Shown: in pieces, positions 15,177-23,134 of the stretch | Layout: each line of letters opens with the position of its first letter | Numbering within the stretch: the stretch's first letter is position 1 | From: Phycisphaerae bacterium | Lineage (GTDB): Bacteria > Planctomycetota > Phycisphaerae > Phycisphaerales > UBA1924 | Assembly (NCBI GenBank): GCA_030426395.1 | Contig: JAUHYE010000006.1 | Location: 1-62,225, forward strand | Direction of reading: 5' to 3' | Length of the DNA stretch: 62,225 nt | Notes under the pieces: generated by a model | The model's input: the letters and a program-made list of their open reading frames with translations, nothing else | The model's database searches: none | What the model was told of the DNA's origin: nothing | Position numbers and translations under genes: made by a program

Positions 15177-16028
15177 ATGGCGAGCGAGCCGTGGGGAACG
15201 GCCCTGACCAATTCGATCGCCGGCTTTGGCGCCGGCTTGCTCGTGGCCGCCGGCGCGGGCTGGTGGGCCACGCGCGTGCTGACGCGCCGGGCGAGGCAGG
15301 CCGAAGGCCGCGCGCGGGCCGCCGAGCACCTGGCCGAGATCGGCGCCATGACCGGCGGCCTGGCTCACGAGATCAAGAATCCGCTGTCCACCATCGGCAT
15401 GAACGCGCAACTGCTGGCCGAGGCGGCCGAGGAGTTGCCGCACGTCGACGAGCAGCAACGCGGCCGCCTCGTACGCCGCGCGGGCACGCTGAAGCGTGAG
15501 GTCGAGCGGCTGGGCGACATCCTCAGCGACTTCCTCGACTTCGCGGGCGAACTGCGATTGGCGCCAACGCGCGTCGATCTGAATCGGCTTGTTGAAGAGC
15601 TCGCTGATTTCTTCCTGCCGCAAGCCGAGAGCAAAGGCGTGCGTATGCGCGTCGAACTCGCGCCGGAGCCCGCGTGGGCGAGTGTTGATGCGCCGAGGCT
15701 GAAGCAGGCCGTGCTGAACCTGATGCTCAACGCGGTGCAGGCGATGGCCGCTTCATCGGCGGGAACACCGAAGGAGTTGATGCTCCGCGTGCGTCACCAC
15801 TCGCGCGATGGCCTGGTCGAATTGCACGTTACCGACACCGGCCCGGGCATGGACGCCGAGACGGCCGATCGCGTGTTCCACCCGTACTTCACGACCAAAG
15901 CCGGTGGCACGGGGCTTGGCCTGCCGACAAGCCGGCGGATCATTCAGGCGAGTGGTGGGGAGATGACCTTCACGAGTGAGGTCGGGCGGGGGACGGATTT
16001 TGTGATTTCGTTGCCCGCGGTGGAGTGA
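15177..16028 (+). CDS. Membrane-anchored sensor histidine kinase (orphan)
   Basis: The 283-residue protein has one N-terminal membrane segment (about 12-36) and no obvious input domain. The kinase core is complete: H-box 'LAHEIKNPLSTIG' (phosphoacceptor His near 64), N-box 'LNLMLNAVQAM', G1 'DTGPGMD', F-box 'PYFTTK' and G2 'GGTGLGLPTS'. It therefore autophosphorylates a His and must pass phosphate to a receiver protein, but no response regulator is nearby. The short form without a periplasmic sensor suggests that it reads a membrane or cytoplasmic cue or a partner protein. The H-box type is close to NtrB/AtoS-like kinases, which often pair with sigma-54 activators; that is inference. Confidence 0.92.
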   Translation: MASEPWGTALTNSIAGFGAGLLVAAGAGWWATRVLTRRARQAEGRARAAEHLAEIGAMTGGLAHEIKNPLSTIGMNAQLLAEAAEELPHVDEQQRGRLVRRAGTLKREVERLGDILSDFLDFAGELRLAPTRVDLNRLVEELADFFLPQAESKGVRMRVELAPEPAWASVDAPRLKQAVLNLMLNAVQAMAASSAGTPKELMLRVRHHSRDGLVELHVTDTGPGMDAETADRVFHPYFTTKAGGTGLGLPTSRRIIQASGGEMTFTSEVGRGTDFVISLPAVE

Positions 16029-16034
16029 CTAAAT

Positions 16035-16901
16035 TTACGTGCTCGCGTTGGGCGCCGGCAGTTCCTCGATCCGCGTCCTGACTTCCCACAGCTCCGGGAA
16101 GAACTGGTGGTCGATCATCTGCCGGAGGAAGGGCACGCCGCTGCTGCCGCCGGTGCCGCGCTTCATGCCGATGATGCGGTGGACCGTGCGCAGGTGGCGG
16201 TAGCGCCACTGGCCGAACTGGTCGTCCACGTCCACCAGCTTTTCGGCCATCTCGTAGGCGGCCCAGTGGTCGTGGGGGTTCTCGTAGACTGTCTTAAGGA
16301 CGGCGATGACGCCCTCGTCCATCTCGCGGGGCTCGGCGTAGTCGCGGTTCACGGCCGCATCGGGCACGGGCAGGCCCTGGCCCTTCATGTACGCGAGGAA
16401 CGCGTCGTAGATGCTCGGCGATTCGAGGGCTTCTTTGAGCACCGCGTGGTTCGCCGCGTCGTGTTCGTGCACCTTGAGCATCCGACGGTCCTTGTTGCCA
16501 AGAAGGAATTCGACGAGCCGGTACTGGAAGCTCTGGAAGCCGCTGGCGTTGCCCAGCACGCCGCGGAACTGGGCATACTCGGTGGGCGTGAGCGTCGCGA
16601 GCACGCTCCACTGGTTGAGGAGCTGGGTCAGGATGTGCTTGACGCGGGCGAGGATCTTGAAGCTTGGTTCGAGGTCATCCGCCTGCACGGCGGCGATGGC
16701 CGCCCGCAGCTCGTGGATCATCAGCTTCAGCCACAGCTCGGAGGTCTGGTGCTGGATGATGAACAGCATCTCGTCGTGGTGCGCTGGCTTGCTCAGCGGT
16801 TCCTGCGCGGTGAGGATCTTCTCTAAATGTAAATAGCCGCCGTAGGTCATACGGTTGGCCAGGTCGGTGTGGAGTGTCGATTCGAACTCGCGTTGCGACA
16901 T
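16035..16901 (-). CDS. kynA: Tryptophan 2,3-dioxygenase
   Basis: The 288-residue haem enzyme opens the indole ring of L-tryptophan to N-formylkynurenine, the first step of the kynurenine pathway. Family signatures: '[16 protein letters not shown]', '[20 protein letters not shown]' with active-site His, '[12 protein letters not shown]', and near the end '[19 protein letters not shown]' preceded by the haem-ligand His in '[10 protein letters not shown]'. The size matches bacterial TDO (about 280). The gene begins 10 bp after the citrate synthase stop, so the two form an operon, an unusual pairing. No kynurenine formamidase, kynureninase or kynurenine monooxygenase gene is in the window. Confidence 0.96.
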   Translation of the reverse strand: MSQREFESTLHTDLANRMTYGGYLHLEKILTAQEPLSKPAHHDEMLFIIQHQTSELWLKLMIHELRAAIAAVQADDLEPSFKILARVKHILTQLLNQWSVLATLTPTEYAQFRGVLGNASGFQSFQYRLVEFLLGNKDRRMLKVHEHDAANHAVLKEALESPSIYDAFLAYMKGQGLPVPDAAVNRDYAEPREMDEGVIAVLKTVYENPHDHWAAYEMAEKLVDVDDQFGQWRYRHLRTVHRIIGMKRGTGGSSGVPFLRQMIDHQFFPELWEVRTRIEELPAPNAST

Positions 16902-16911
16902 CAGTTGCCGA

Positions 16912-18081
16912 TTAGCCGTTCCACTTGCGGAGGTCGGGGCCGACGTAGTTGGCCCGCGGACGGATCAGACGGTTGTTGGCGTGCTGCTCCATGATGTGGG
17001 CGGCCCAGCCGGTGATCCGGGCGGCCACGAAGATGGGCGTGTACTGCGGGATGGGGATGCCAAGCGCGAAGTACGTCATGCCGCAGGGGAAGTCGACGTT
17101 GGGGTGGATGCTTTTCTCGTCGAGCATGATCTGCTGGACGATCTCGCCCAGCTCGAACCACTTGACGAACTCGGCCCCGCGCTTCTCGGCGGCGGCGCGG
17201 CCCAGCTTGTGCAGGATCGGGGCGCGGTGGTCGCCGTTCTTGTAGACGCGGTGACCGAAGCCCATGAGCTTGCGCTTCTCCTCGAAGGCCTTGCGCATCC
17301 ACTGCTCGACGGCGGGCTTCTCGATCTTCCCATCGAGGTCCTTCATGATCTCGCGGAGCATGTCCATGGCCGCCTCGTTGGCACCGCCGTGCAGCGGTCC
17401 CTTCAGGGCGGCGATGGCGCCGGTGACCGCGCCGTGCATGTCGCTGAGCGTGCCGGCGATGACGCGGCTGGCGAACGTGCTGGCGTTGTAGTCGTGCTCG
17501 GCGTACAGCGTCAGGGAGACATCGACGACCTTTTCCGCTTCGGCGTCGGGCTTCTTGCCGCTCATCAGGTAGAGCATGTTGGCCGCGTGGCCCAGATTGG
17601 CGTCGCCGCCGGTGTCGGGGGCGACGATCTCCTGCCCGTCGATCACGTTCTGCATGTGGCCGATGATCGTGGGGATCTTGGCGGTCAGCCGCTTGGCCTT
17701 GCGCAGGTTGGCCTCGGCGGAGATGTCCTGGCATTCCTTGTCGAGGTTGCCCAGCAAACTCACGGCGGTGCGGAGGATGTCCATCGGCACGGCGCTGCCG
17801 GCAATGACCATGGGCTTGACGGTCTTGAGGTAGTCGATGACCTGGGGCGGCAGGGCCCGGTTGGCGATGAGCTCGTCCTTGAAGAACTTGAGCTGCGCGG
17901 CCGTGGGCTTGTCGCCCTCGAGCAGCAGGTAGGCCACCTCCTCGAAGCTGGCGTTGTCGGCCAGGTCGTGGATCTCGTAGCCGCGATAGATCAGGGCGTC
18001 CTGCTCGACGTTGCAGATGCTTGTGTCGCCGGCGACGACACCTTCGAGGCCGGCCTTGGGGGCTGGTGCGGCGGTGGTCAT
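16912..18081 (-). CDS. gltA: Citrate synthase (type II, small form; possibly 2-methylcitrate synthase)
   Basis: The 389-residue enzyme condenses acetyl-CoA with oxaloacetate. Catalytic residues are visible: His231 in '[12 protein letters not shown]', His277 in '[12 protein letters not shown]' and Asp330 in '[10 protein letters not shown]'. The C-terminus '[18 protein letters not shown]' is typical of the short dimeric enzymes of Bacillus and Thermus and of PrpC. Sequence alone does not separate citrate from methylcitrate synthase; no prpB or prpD gene is near, which favours the TCA role. ATG 18081 has GGAGG at 18085-18089 upstream. kynA follows after 10 bp on the same strand, and tRNA-Cys lies just upstream on the same strand. 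Confidence 0.92.
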   Translation of the reverse strand: MTTAAPAPKAGLEGVVAGDTSICNVEQDALIYRGYEIHDLADNASFEEVAYLLLEGDKPTAAQLKFFKDELIANRALPPQVIDYLKTVKPMVIAGSAVPMDILRTAVSLLGNLDKECQDISAEANLRKAKRLTAKIPTIIGHMQNVIDGQEIVAPDTGGDANLGHAANMLYLMSGKKPDAEAEKVVDVSLTLYAEHDYNASTFASRVIAGTLSDMHGAVTGAIAALKGPLHGGANEAAMDMLREIMKDLDGKIEKPAVEQWMRKAFEEKRKLMGFGHRVYKNGDHRAPILHKLGRAAAEKRGAEFVKWFELGEIVQQIMLDEKSIHPNVDFPCGMTYFALGIPIPQYTPIFVAARITGWAAHIMEQHANNRLIRPRANYVGPDLRKWNG

Positions 18082-18145
18082 TGGAAGCCTCCGATTCGGA
18101 AAATATTTGGGTGTCGCGAGCACGGGGCCTGCGAGAAAATCAGAA

Positions 18146-18230
18146 AGGGCGCGGTGGGATTCGAACCCACGGCTGGATTTCTCCAAACGGATTTGCAATC
18201 CGCCCCATTAGTCCACTCTGGCACACGCCC
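18146..18230 (-). tRNA. tRNA-Cys (anticodon GCA) with a long variable arm
   Basis: The gene folds as a full cloverleaf of 85 nt: acceptor GGGCGTG/CGCGCCC (one G-U), 3-bp D stem CCA/TGG, anticodon stem GCGGA/TCCGT with loop TTGCAAA, T arm GTGGG-TTCGAAT-CCCAC, and discriminator U73. The anticodon arm and U73 are as in E. coli tRNA-Cys, and U73 is a main CysRS identity element. The variable region is 16 nt with its own TGGA/TCCA stem and GAAA loop, a type II feature normally confined to Ser, Leu and Tyr tRNAs. CCA is not encoded. It sits 64 bp upstream of the citrate synthase start on the same strand. Confidence 0.93.
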
Positions 18231-18337
18231 GGGGCTCCGCCGGCGTTCGTTCCGGCGGAACGTCATTATTGCGCGTCCGGGCCTCCAAGTCGCCGATTCG
18301 GGATGGCCGGTTTGCCTTGCGACCTACGGTTGGCCCG

Positions 18338-19780
18338 ATGTCGCTGGAGCGCGTTCGCACGTCGCTGGCCGCTCGGCCAATCCTCTGGTCGGTCGTGCTC
18401 GTCGCGGCCGTGGGGGGGCTCGTTCGGCTGGCTCTGCTCGGCCACATGCCGCTCATCCTGACCAACGACAGCGTCCTCTACACGCATTGGGCCTGGGCGA
18501 TCGCTCGCGGCCAGCCATTCGGTGGTGTGCCCTCGTACCGCACGCCGGGGTACCCCGTCTTTCTCGCCAGTGTGTTCGCAGTATTCGGGCGAGACCCGAT
18601 GGCGGTGATGATCGTGCAGCGGCTGTTGGGCCTCGTGGCCGCGGCCACCGTCGCTGGGGTTGCGTCCGCATTGGTGAAGCGTCGGCGATCGGCACGCGTT
18701 TCCCTGGCCGCTGGGATTCTGTGCGGGCTCATCCCCGCGCTCGACCCGCGTGCGTTGGCGCTCGAGGGCTACATGCTCTCCGAGAGCCTGGCCGTCTTCC
18801 TGGCGGTCGGCCTCATCGTGCTGCCGATGGCCATCCCGAGATTTCGAGTCTGGCACCTCATGTGGATCGGCGTCGCCGCCGGTTTGCTGTGTCTTGTGCG
18901 ACCGGCGTTCCAGGTTGCGGTGCCGCTGGTCTTGTTGGCTAGCGTGCTGATCCCCGGATCGGCTGGCATTCGCCCACGCCTGATCGCGCTTGTGCTGGGT
19001 GCGGCGGCGTTCATGGTGGCGGTGGGGCCCTGGTTACTCTACAACCACCGACGCGGGGTGTCGGGCTTCGGCGAGGGCAGCACCGCCGTGCTCTGGCTCG
19101 GGTTCGGTTTGTCGGGTCGGCTCGACCCCAGCCTTGCCCCGACCGAGCATCTGGCCGACGAATACGAGCGCATCGTCGGCGACGACCCGACACCCGATTC
19201 GCTCCACGAGTACGTGTTCACCATCGGTACGTTCGAGGACGACACAGTCCGAGCGCACGTCGGCCGGTGGGCGATCGACAACGCGCTCACCCATCCCGGC
19301 TCATACCTGAAGGGCATGCTCTTCGCTGCGATGTGGCAGTGCGACTATCTGCCCGGTGGCACACGCCCCCCGCAGCGCGAGTTATTCTGGATCGTGCAGC
19401 GTGCCGCTGTCGATCCCACCCGGACCGGACCGGCTTCGAACATGGAGATCGGCGGGCCGCCCGACCAGGTTCTTCGGCCGCTGGCGATGGACAGACCCAG
19501 CCGCGGCGCCGCGTGGCTGTTCAACGCGTGGACGCGGTCGCACCATTTCGGGTTCGTCACGTTGGGCTTGCTGGTGAGCGCCGTCGCGGCGGGTGTGGCG
19601 TGCCTCGTTCGTCGCCGATGGTCGCTTGCGCTGCTCATCGCCGCCAGCGGGTCGGTATTCGCGTTGCACGTTGCGTTGCTCTCGCCCTATGCGCGGTACT
19701 CGCTGCCGCTTTGGATGGCCTGGGCCGTCACGCCGGCCGTGCTGATGGCCGGTGGCGAAGGAACTAAAAAGCCCGATTGA
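18338..19780 (+). CDS. Polytopic membrane glycosyltransferase (PMT/ArnT-like, GT39/GT83 type)
   Basis: The 480-residue protein has about ten to twelve predicted membrane segments. The first loop carries 'LTNDSVLYTHWAWAIARGQP' followed by 'YRTPGYPVFLASVFAVF'. The Asp in the first extracytoplasmic loop and the 'RTPGYP' phrase are typical of lipid-phosphate-sugar-dependent transferases of the GT-C fold. These take sugar from a polyprenyl-phosphate donor and add it to lipid or protein outside the membrane. The acceptor is unknown. The 3' end overlaps the convergent polyprenyl synthase gene by 17 bp; a polyprenyl carrier enzyme next to a polyprenyl-sugar user may be chance, since they are on opposite strands. 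Confidence 0.82.
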   Translation: MSLERVRTSLAARPILWSVVLVAAVGGLVRLALLGHMPLILTNDSVLYTHWAWAIARGQPFGGVPSYRTPGYPVFLASVFAVFGRDPMAVMIVQRLLGLVAAATVAGVASALVKRRRSARVSLAAGILCGLIPALDPRALALEGYMLSESLAVFLAVGLIVLPMAIPRFRVWHLMWIGVAAGLLCLVRPAFQVAVPLVLLASVLIPGSAGIRPRLIALVLGAAAFMVAVGPWLLYNHRRGVSGFGEGSTAVLWLGFGLSGRLDPSLAPTEHLADEYERIVGDDPTPDSLHEYVFTIGTFEDDTVRAHVGRWAIDNALTHPGSYLKGMLFAAMWQCDYLPGGTRPPQRELFWIVQRAAVDPTRTGPASNMEIGGPPDQVLRPLAMDRPSRGAAWLFNAWTRSHHFGFVTLGLLVSAVAAGVACLVRRRWSLALLIAASGSVFALHVALLSPYARYSLPLWMAWAVTPAVLMAGGEGTKKPD

Positions 19781-20795
19781 CCACCGCGTCGGCCATCGCC
19801 AGCAGCGTCCGGCTAGCGGGCGAATCGGGGACGGCGTCCAACTGCCGCCGGGCTCGATCGACGATGGCTTCCGATGCTCGCTGGGCGTGCTCGACCGAGC
19901 CCGTCGTGTCCAGCCTGTGACGGAGTTGGGCGGGCGCATCGCCCGAGTCCTCGTGGGCGGCGCGGAGCGCGAGCGCGAGGCTGTGGGCCCGCTCGTCGGG
20001 GGTGGCGCTGTGGAGGTGATGGATGACCGGCAGCGTGAGCTTGCCCTTGCGGGCGTCGCGGCCCACGCTCTTGCCGACGACCTCCTCACGACCGGTGAGG
20101 TCCAGCAGGTCGTCGCGCACCTGGAACGCCGAGCCGATCTGGCGGCCGAAGGACTCCAGGGCGATGACCACATCGGGCGATCCACCCGCGGCGACGGCGC
20201 CAAGCTCGCACGCGGCAGCGATGAGCTCGGCAGTCTTGCGATCGATGATCTCGTAGTACGTTGCTTCGTCGAGCGACAGGTCGTCGCGGCGGTCGAGCTG
20301 GAGGAGCTCTCCGCTGCACACCACCATGCTGGCGCGCGCGACGCGGAGGGCCGTGGCCTGCTCATCGAGCGTCGAGCACAGGTGGTACGCGCCGGCGATG
20401 AGGTAGTCGCCCAGGATTACCGCCGTCTCGTTGCCGCTCATGGCGTTCACGGTGCGTCCGCGGCGGCGGGTGTCGGCCTCGTCGAGCACGTCGTCGTGCA
20501 CGAGCGTGGCCATGTGCACCATCTCGCACACAGCGCCGATAACCTCAAGCGATGCGCCCTTTGGCCCGTGCAACACGGCTGCGAGATCGCTATGTGCGGC
20601 ACCCGCCGAGAGTGCGACCAGCGCGGGTCGGAGCATCTTGCCGCGGTAGCGTTCGACGTGCTGGGTCAGCCGCTGGACGGCAAGGATGTCGCTGTTAAGG
20701 GCGGCATCAAAACGGTCGGCCACGCGGCCCAGGAACGAGGCCAAGTCGCCCTGAACAGGTTCGAGCGAGGCGTCCAGATCCAGCAGTTCGCGCAT
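19764..20795 (-). CDS. Long-chain polyprenyl diphosphate synthase
   Basis: The 343-residue trans-prenyltransferase extends allylic diphosphates with IPP. The first Asp-rich motif is 'TLVHDDVLDEADTRRGR'-like (DDVLD followed by ADTRR), and the second is 'QVRDDLLDLTG'. 'GKMLRPALVALSAGA' is the usual Arg-containing IPP site. Length and sequence fit octaprenyl- or solanesyl-type synthases (IspB family), which make the quinone side chain, more than short-chain IspA enzymes. GTG at 20801 is also possible, but GGGGAG lies 5 nt before ATG 20795, so ATG is preferred. Regulation is not evident. Confidence 0.93.
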   Translation of the reverse strand: MRELLDLDASLEPVQGDLASFLGRVADRFDAALNSDILAVQRLTQHVERYRGKMLRPALVALSAGAAHSDLAAVLHGPKGASLEVIGAVCEMVHMATLVHDDVLDEADTRRRGRTVNAMSGNETAVILGDYLIAGAYHLCSTLDEQATALRVARASMVVCSGELLQLDRRDDLSLDEATYYEIIDRKTAELIAAACELGAVAAGGSPDVVIALESFGRQIGSAFQVRDDLLDLTGREEVVGKSVGRDARKGKLTLPVIHHLHSATPDERAHSLALALRAAHEDSGDAPAQLRHRLDTTGSVEHAQRASEAIVDRARRQLDAVPDSPASRTLLAMADAVVNRAF

Positions 20796-20878
20796 GGTCA
20801 CTCCCCGGTTTCAACGGTGTAGAACGATAGGCTTGCGACCTCGAATGCCCCGCACTGGACGGGGTTTATGATGGGCCC

Positions 20879-22360
20879 ATGAGCCTCAGCCCCCAGCGTG
20901 TGACCGAACTGCTCCAACTGGCCAGCGACGCCGCGGCGCGCGGCGACTACGCCCAGGCCCACACGGTGGGCACCACGCTGTTGCAGGACCTGCCCAACGA
21001 CCCCCGGGTGCACCTGATCATGGGCGAGGTATCGCTGGCGACGGGCTTCCTGGACAAGGCCATCGAGCACCGCAAGTTCGTGGTCGATCACTCGCCGCCC
21101 TCCCCGCTTCGTGAAGTACAGTTGGGCGAGACCTACGTCAATGCCGGCAAGCTGGGCGACGCGCTGGCCCACTACGCGAGGGCGTTGAAGCTCGATCCCG
21201 ACTTCCCACCAGCCGTGGCGGGACGGGCCGAGGTGTACGAGATGCAGGGCAACTTCAAGCGGGCGTGGAAGTCCCTCGAACCCGCCATCGCGGCTAATCC
21301 GACCAACCCGTCGCTGGCGGCGGTGGGGGTGCGGGTGCTGATGGAGTCGAACCGCCTAAAGGATGCCATCGCGCTCGGCGAACGCGTCATGAGTGCCGGC
21401 CTGCCCGAAGAGCCCCAGCTCCGCAGCACCACCCTGACCATGGCCCGGGCTTACGAGCGCAACAAGCAGTTCGAGCAGGCCCTGGACGCCGCAAAGCGCG
21501 GCAATGCCATGTTGCGCGTGCCGTTCAACCTCGACGGGTACAGGGCCGAGAACGACGCGACCATCGAGGCCTTCAGCAAGGAACGTCTGCAAGCGGGGCC
21601 GCGCGCGACGCGGGACGGTTCATGGGCCGTATTCATCGTTGGCATGCCCCGGAGTGGCTCGACGCTCACCGAGCGCATCATCCACGCCCATCCCGATGCG
21701 TTCGGTGCCGATGAGGACTTTTCGCTCCAATTGCTCATCGGCAGCCTGAACCACCGCTTCAGTCTCGACACGCCCTACCCGCACAACGTCCTCGAACTCG
21801 ACGCCGAGCAACTCGACGAATGCGGCGCGCAGTACGAGCGCGATATGCGTGCGAAGGCCCCGGCCGTCAAGATCATCTCGAATAAGGACCTGGCCAACAT
21901 GCGGCGGCTGGGCTTCGCCGACTGCATCCTGCCGGGGGCCAAGTTCATCTACACCCGCCGCGACCCCGCCGACAACTGCCTGTCGTGCTACTTCGAGCGT
22001 CTGCGACCTGTCGCAATCCCCTACGCCGACAGCTTCGAGAACCTCGCCGCGGTGTACGCCGAGAACGACCGCCTGGCAGCCCACTGGCGCGAGGCGTGCC
22101 AGAACGACTTCCTGACTATCCGATACGAGGATCTGGTCAACGACTTGCCCACCACCTCGCGCAAGATCATCGACTTCGTCGGCCTGCCGTGGGACGACCG
22201 TTGCCTGCGGCCGCATGAGGCCAACCGTGCCGATCGCACGCTGAGCGTGACCCAGGTCCGCCGGCCGATCTACAAGTCGGCCAAGGGCCGGGCGGCGAAG
22301 TATGGCGATTTGATTGCCCCGCTCCACGCGGCTCTGAAAGCGAACGGTTTGGAAACCTAA
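20879..22360 (+). CDS. TPR-repeat sulfotransferase
   Basis: The 493-residue protein has tetratricopeptide repeats over about 1-215 ('ARGDYAQAHTVGTTLLQDLP', 'AHYARALKLDPDFPPA'). A sulfotransferase domain follows: 'VFIVGMPRSGSTLTERIIHA' near 255 is the 5'-phosphosulfate-binding loop of PAPS, and 'FIYTRRDPADNCLSCYFERL' near 365 is the 3'-phosphate-binding region. It would transfer sulfate from PAPS to a carbohydrate or tyrosine. The TPR-sulfotransferase fusion is common in marine bacteria and planctomycetes. No sulfatase or PAPS synthesis gene is nearby, so the acceptor is unknown. No signal peptide is seen; a cytoplasmic enzyme is likely. Confidence 0.92.
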   Translation: MSLSPQRVTELLQLASDAAARGDYAQAHTVGTTLLQDLPNDPRVHLIMGEVSLATGFLDKAIEHRKFVVDHSPPSPLREVQLGETYVNAGKLGDALAHYARALKLDPDFPPAVAGRAEVYEMQGNFKRAWKSLEPAIAANPTNPSLAAVGVRVLMESNRLKDAIALGERVMSAGLPEEPQLRSTTLTMARAYERNKQFEQALDAAKRGNAMLRVPFNLDGYRAENDATIEAFSKERLQAGPRATRDGSWAVFIVGMPRSGSTLTERIIHAHPDAFGADEDFSLQLLIGSLNHRFSLDTPYPHNVLELDAEQLDECGAQYERDMRAKAPAVKIISNKDLANMRRLGFADCILPGAKFIYTRRDPADNCLSCYFERLRPVAIPYADSFENLAAVYAENDRLAAHWREACQNDFLTIRYEDLVNDLPTTSRKIIDFVGLPWDDRCLRPHEANRADRTLSVTQVRRPIYKSAKGRAAKYGDLIAPLHAALKANGLET

Positions 22361-22363
22361 AAC

Positions 22364-22379
22364 TAGTTTGTGCAAACTA
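22364..22379. promoter_or_regulatory. Perfect 16-bp palindrome between two genes
   Basis: TAGTTTGTGCAAACTA is a perfect palindrome (TAGTTTG/CAAACTA) 3 bp after the sulfotransferase stop and 26 bp before the next start. It could be an operator for the downstream gene or a weak hairpin. No U-tract follows, so a terminator is unlikely. Confidence 0.35.
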
Positions 22380-22405
22380 AATCCGCTGTGCTATGGAGAT
22401 TTCCA

Positions 22406-23134
22406 ATGAAGCGTCTGAGCCCCGTTGTCGTTGCTCTGCTTACCGCCACAAGCGTCGCTCTGGGCCAATCGGCCGATCCAGGCGTTGCCGGCAATACCGA
22501 GCAGGAGTTCGAGTTCATCCAGATCGAGCCCGGCGACACCGGTTACCGGGCATTCGAGCGTGAGGTGTTCGCCGACTTCGTTCAGGCCGCCCAAGGTAAC
22601 AAGGAGGCCCGGCAACGATTGCTCGCCACCTGCGAGCGTGCGCTCGAAGCCGACCCACAGCACGCCGAGGCCATCGCTTGGCGGGGAGCCGCCAAGATGT
22701 TCGAGGCGGGCGATGCCTCGTCGAGCGGCGACTTTCGTGCGGCGATGAACCATACCAACGCGTCACTGACCGACCTTAACAAGGCCCGCGATCTTGAGCC
22801 GGAGAACCCCGGCGTGCGCATGGTTGCGGCGAACATGCTGCTCAGCCTCGCTAAGTACCACCCGATCGAGAACATGGCGAGTGGCTACGCCAAGCAGGGC
22901 ATCGAGGATGCCAACGTGGCGTTGTCGAAGCTCTACGACAACTGGGACAAGCAGCCCGCCGAAGTCAAGGGCCAACTCTTGCTGGGCGTAGCCGAGGCCT
23001 ACGACAATCTGGGAGAGGCCACCAAGGCCCGCGATTGGTTCAACCGCGTCATCGGCGCCGTTCCCGGCACGACGTGGGCCGAGCAAGCGCAGGCGTGGAT
23101 CGACGCGGCGGATAAGAAGGCGAGTTCGTTCTAG
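22406..23134 (+). CDS. Exported TPR-like protein of unknown function
   Basis: The 242-residue protein has a signal peptide ending near 'SVALGQ|SADP' (about residue 20). The mature part is helical with TPR-like pairs: 'RLLATCERALEADPQHAEAI', 'DLNKARDLEPENPGVRMVAA', and near the end 'AYDNLGEATKARDWFNRVIG'. Such proteins act as periplasmic scaffolds, but I recognise no specific family. ATG 22406 follows GGAG at 22395-22398. The stop codon shares its CTAG with the stop of the convergent gamma-glutamyltransferase gene (4-bp overlap). Confidence 0.8.
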   Translation: MKRLSPVVVALLTATSVALGQSADPGVAGNTEQEFEFIQIEPGDTGYRAFEREVFADFVQAAQGNKEARQRLLATCERALEADPQHAEAIAWRGAAKMFEAGDASSSGDFRAAMNHTNASLTDLNKARDLEPENPGVRMVAANMLLSLAKYHPIENMASGYAKQGIEDANVALSKLYDNWDKQPAEVKGQLLLGVAEAYDNLGEATKARDWFNRVIGAVPGTTWAEQAQAWIDAADKKASSF

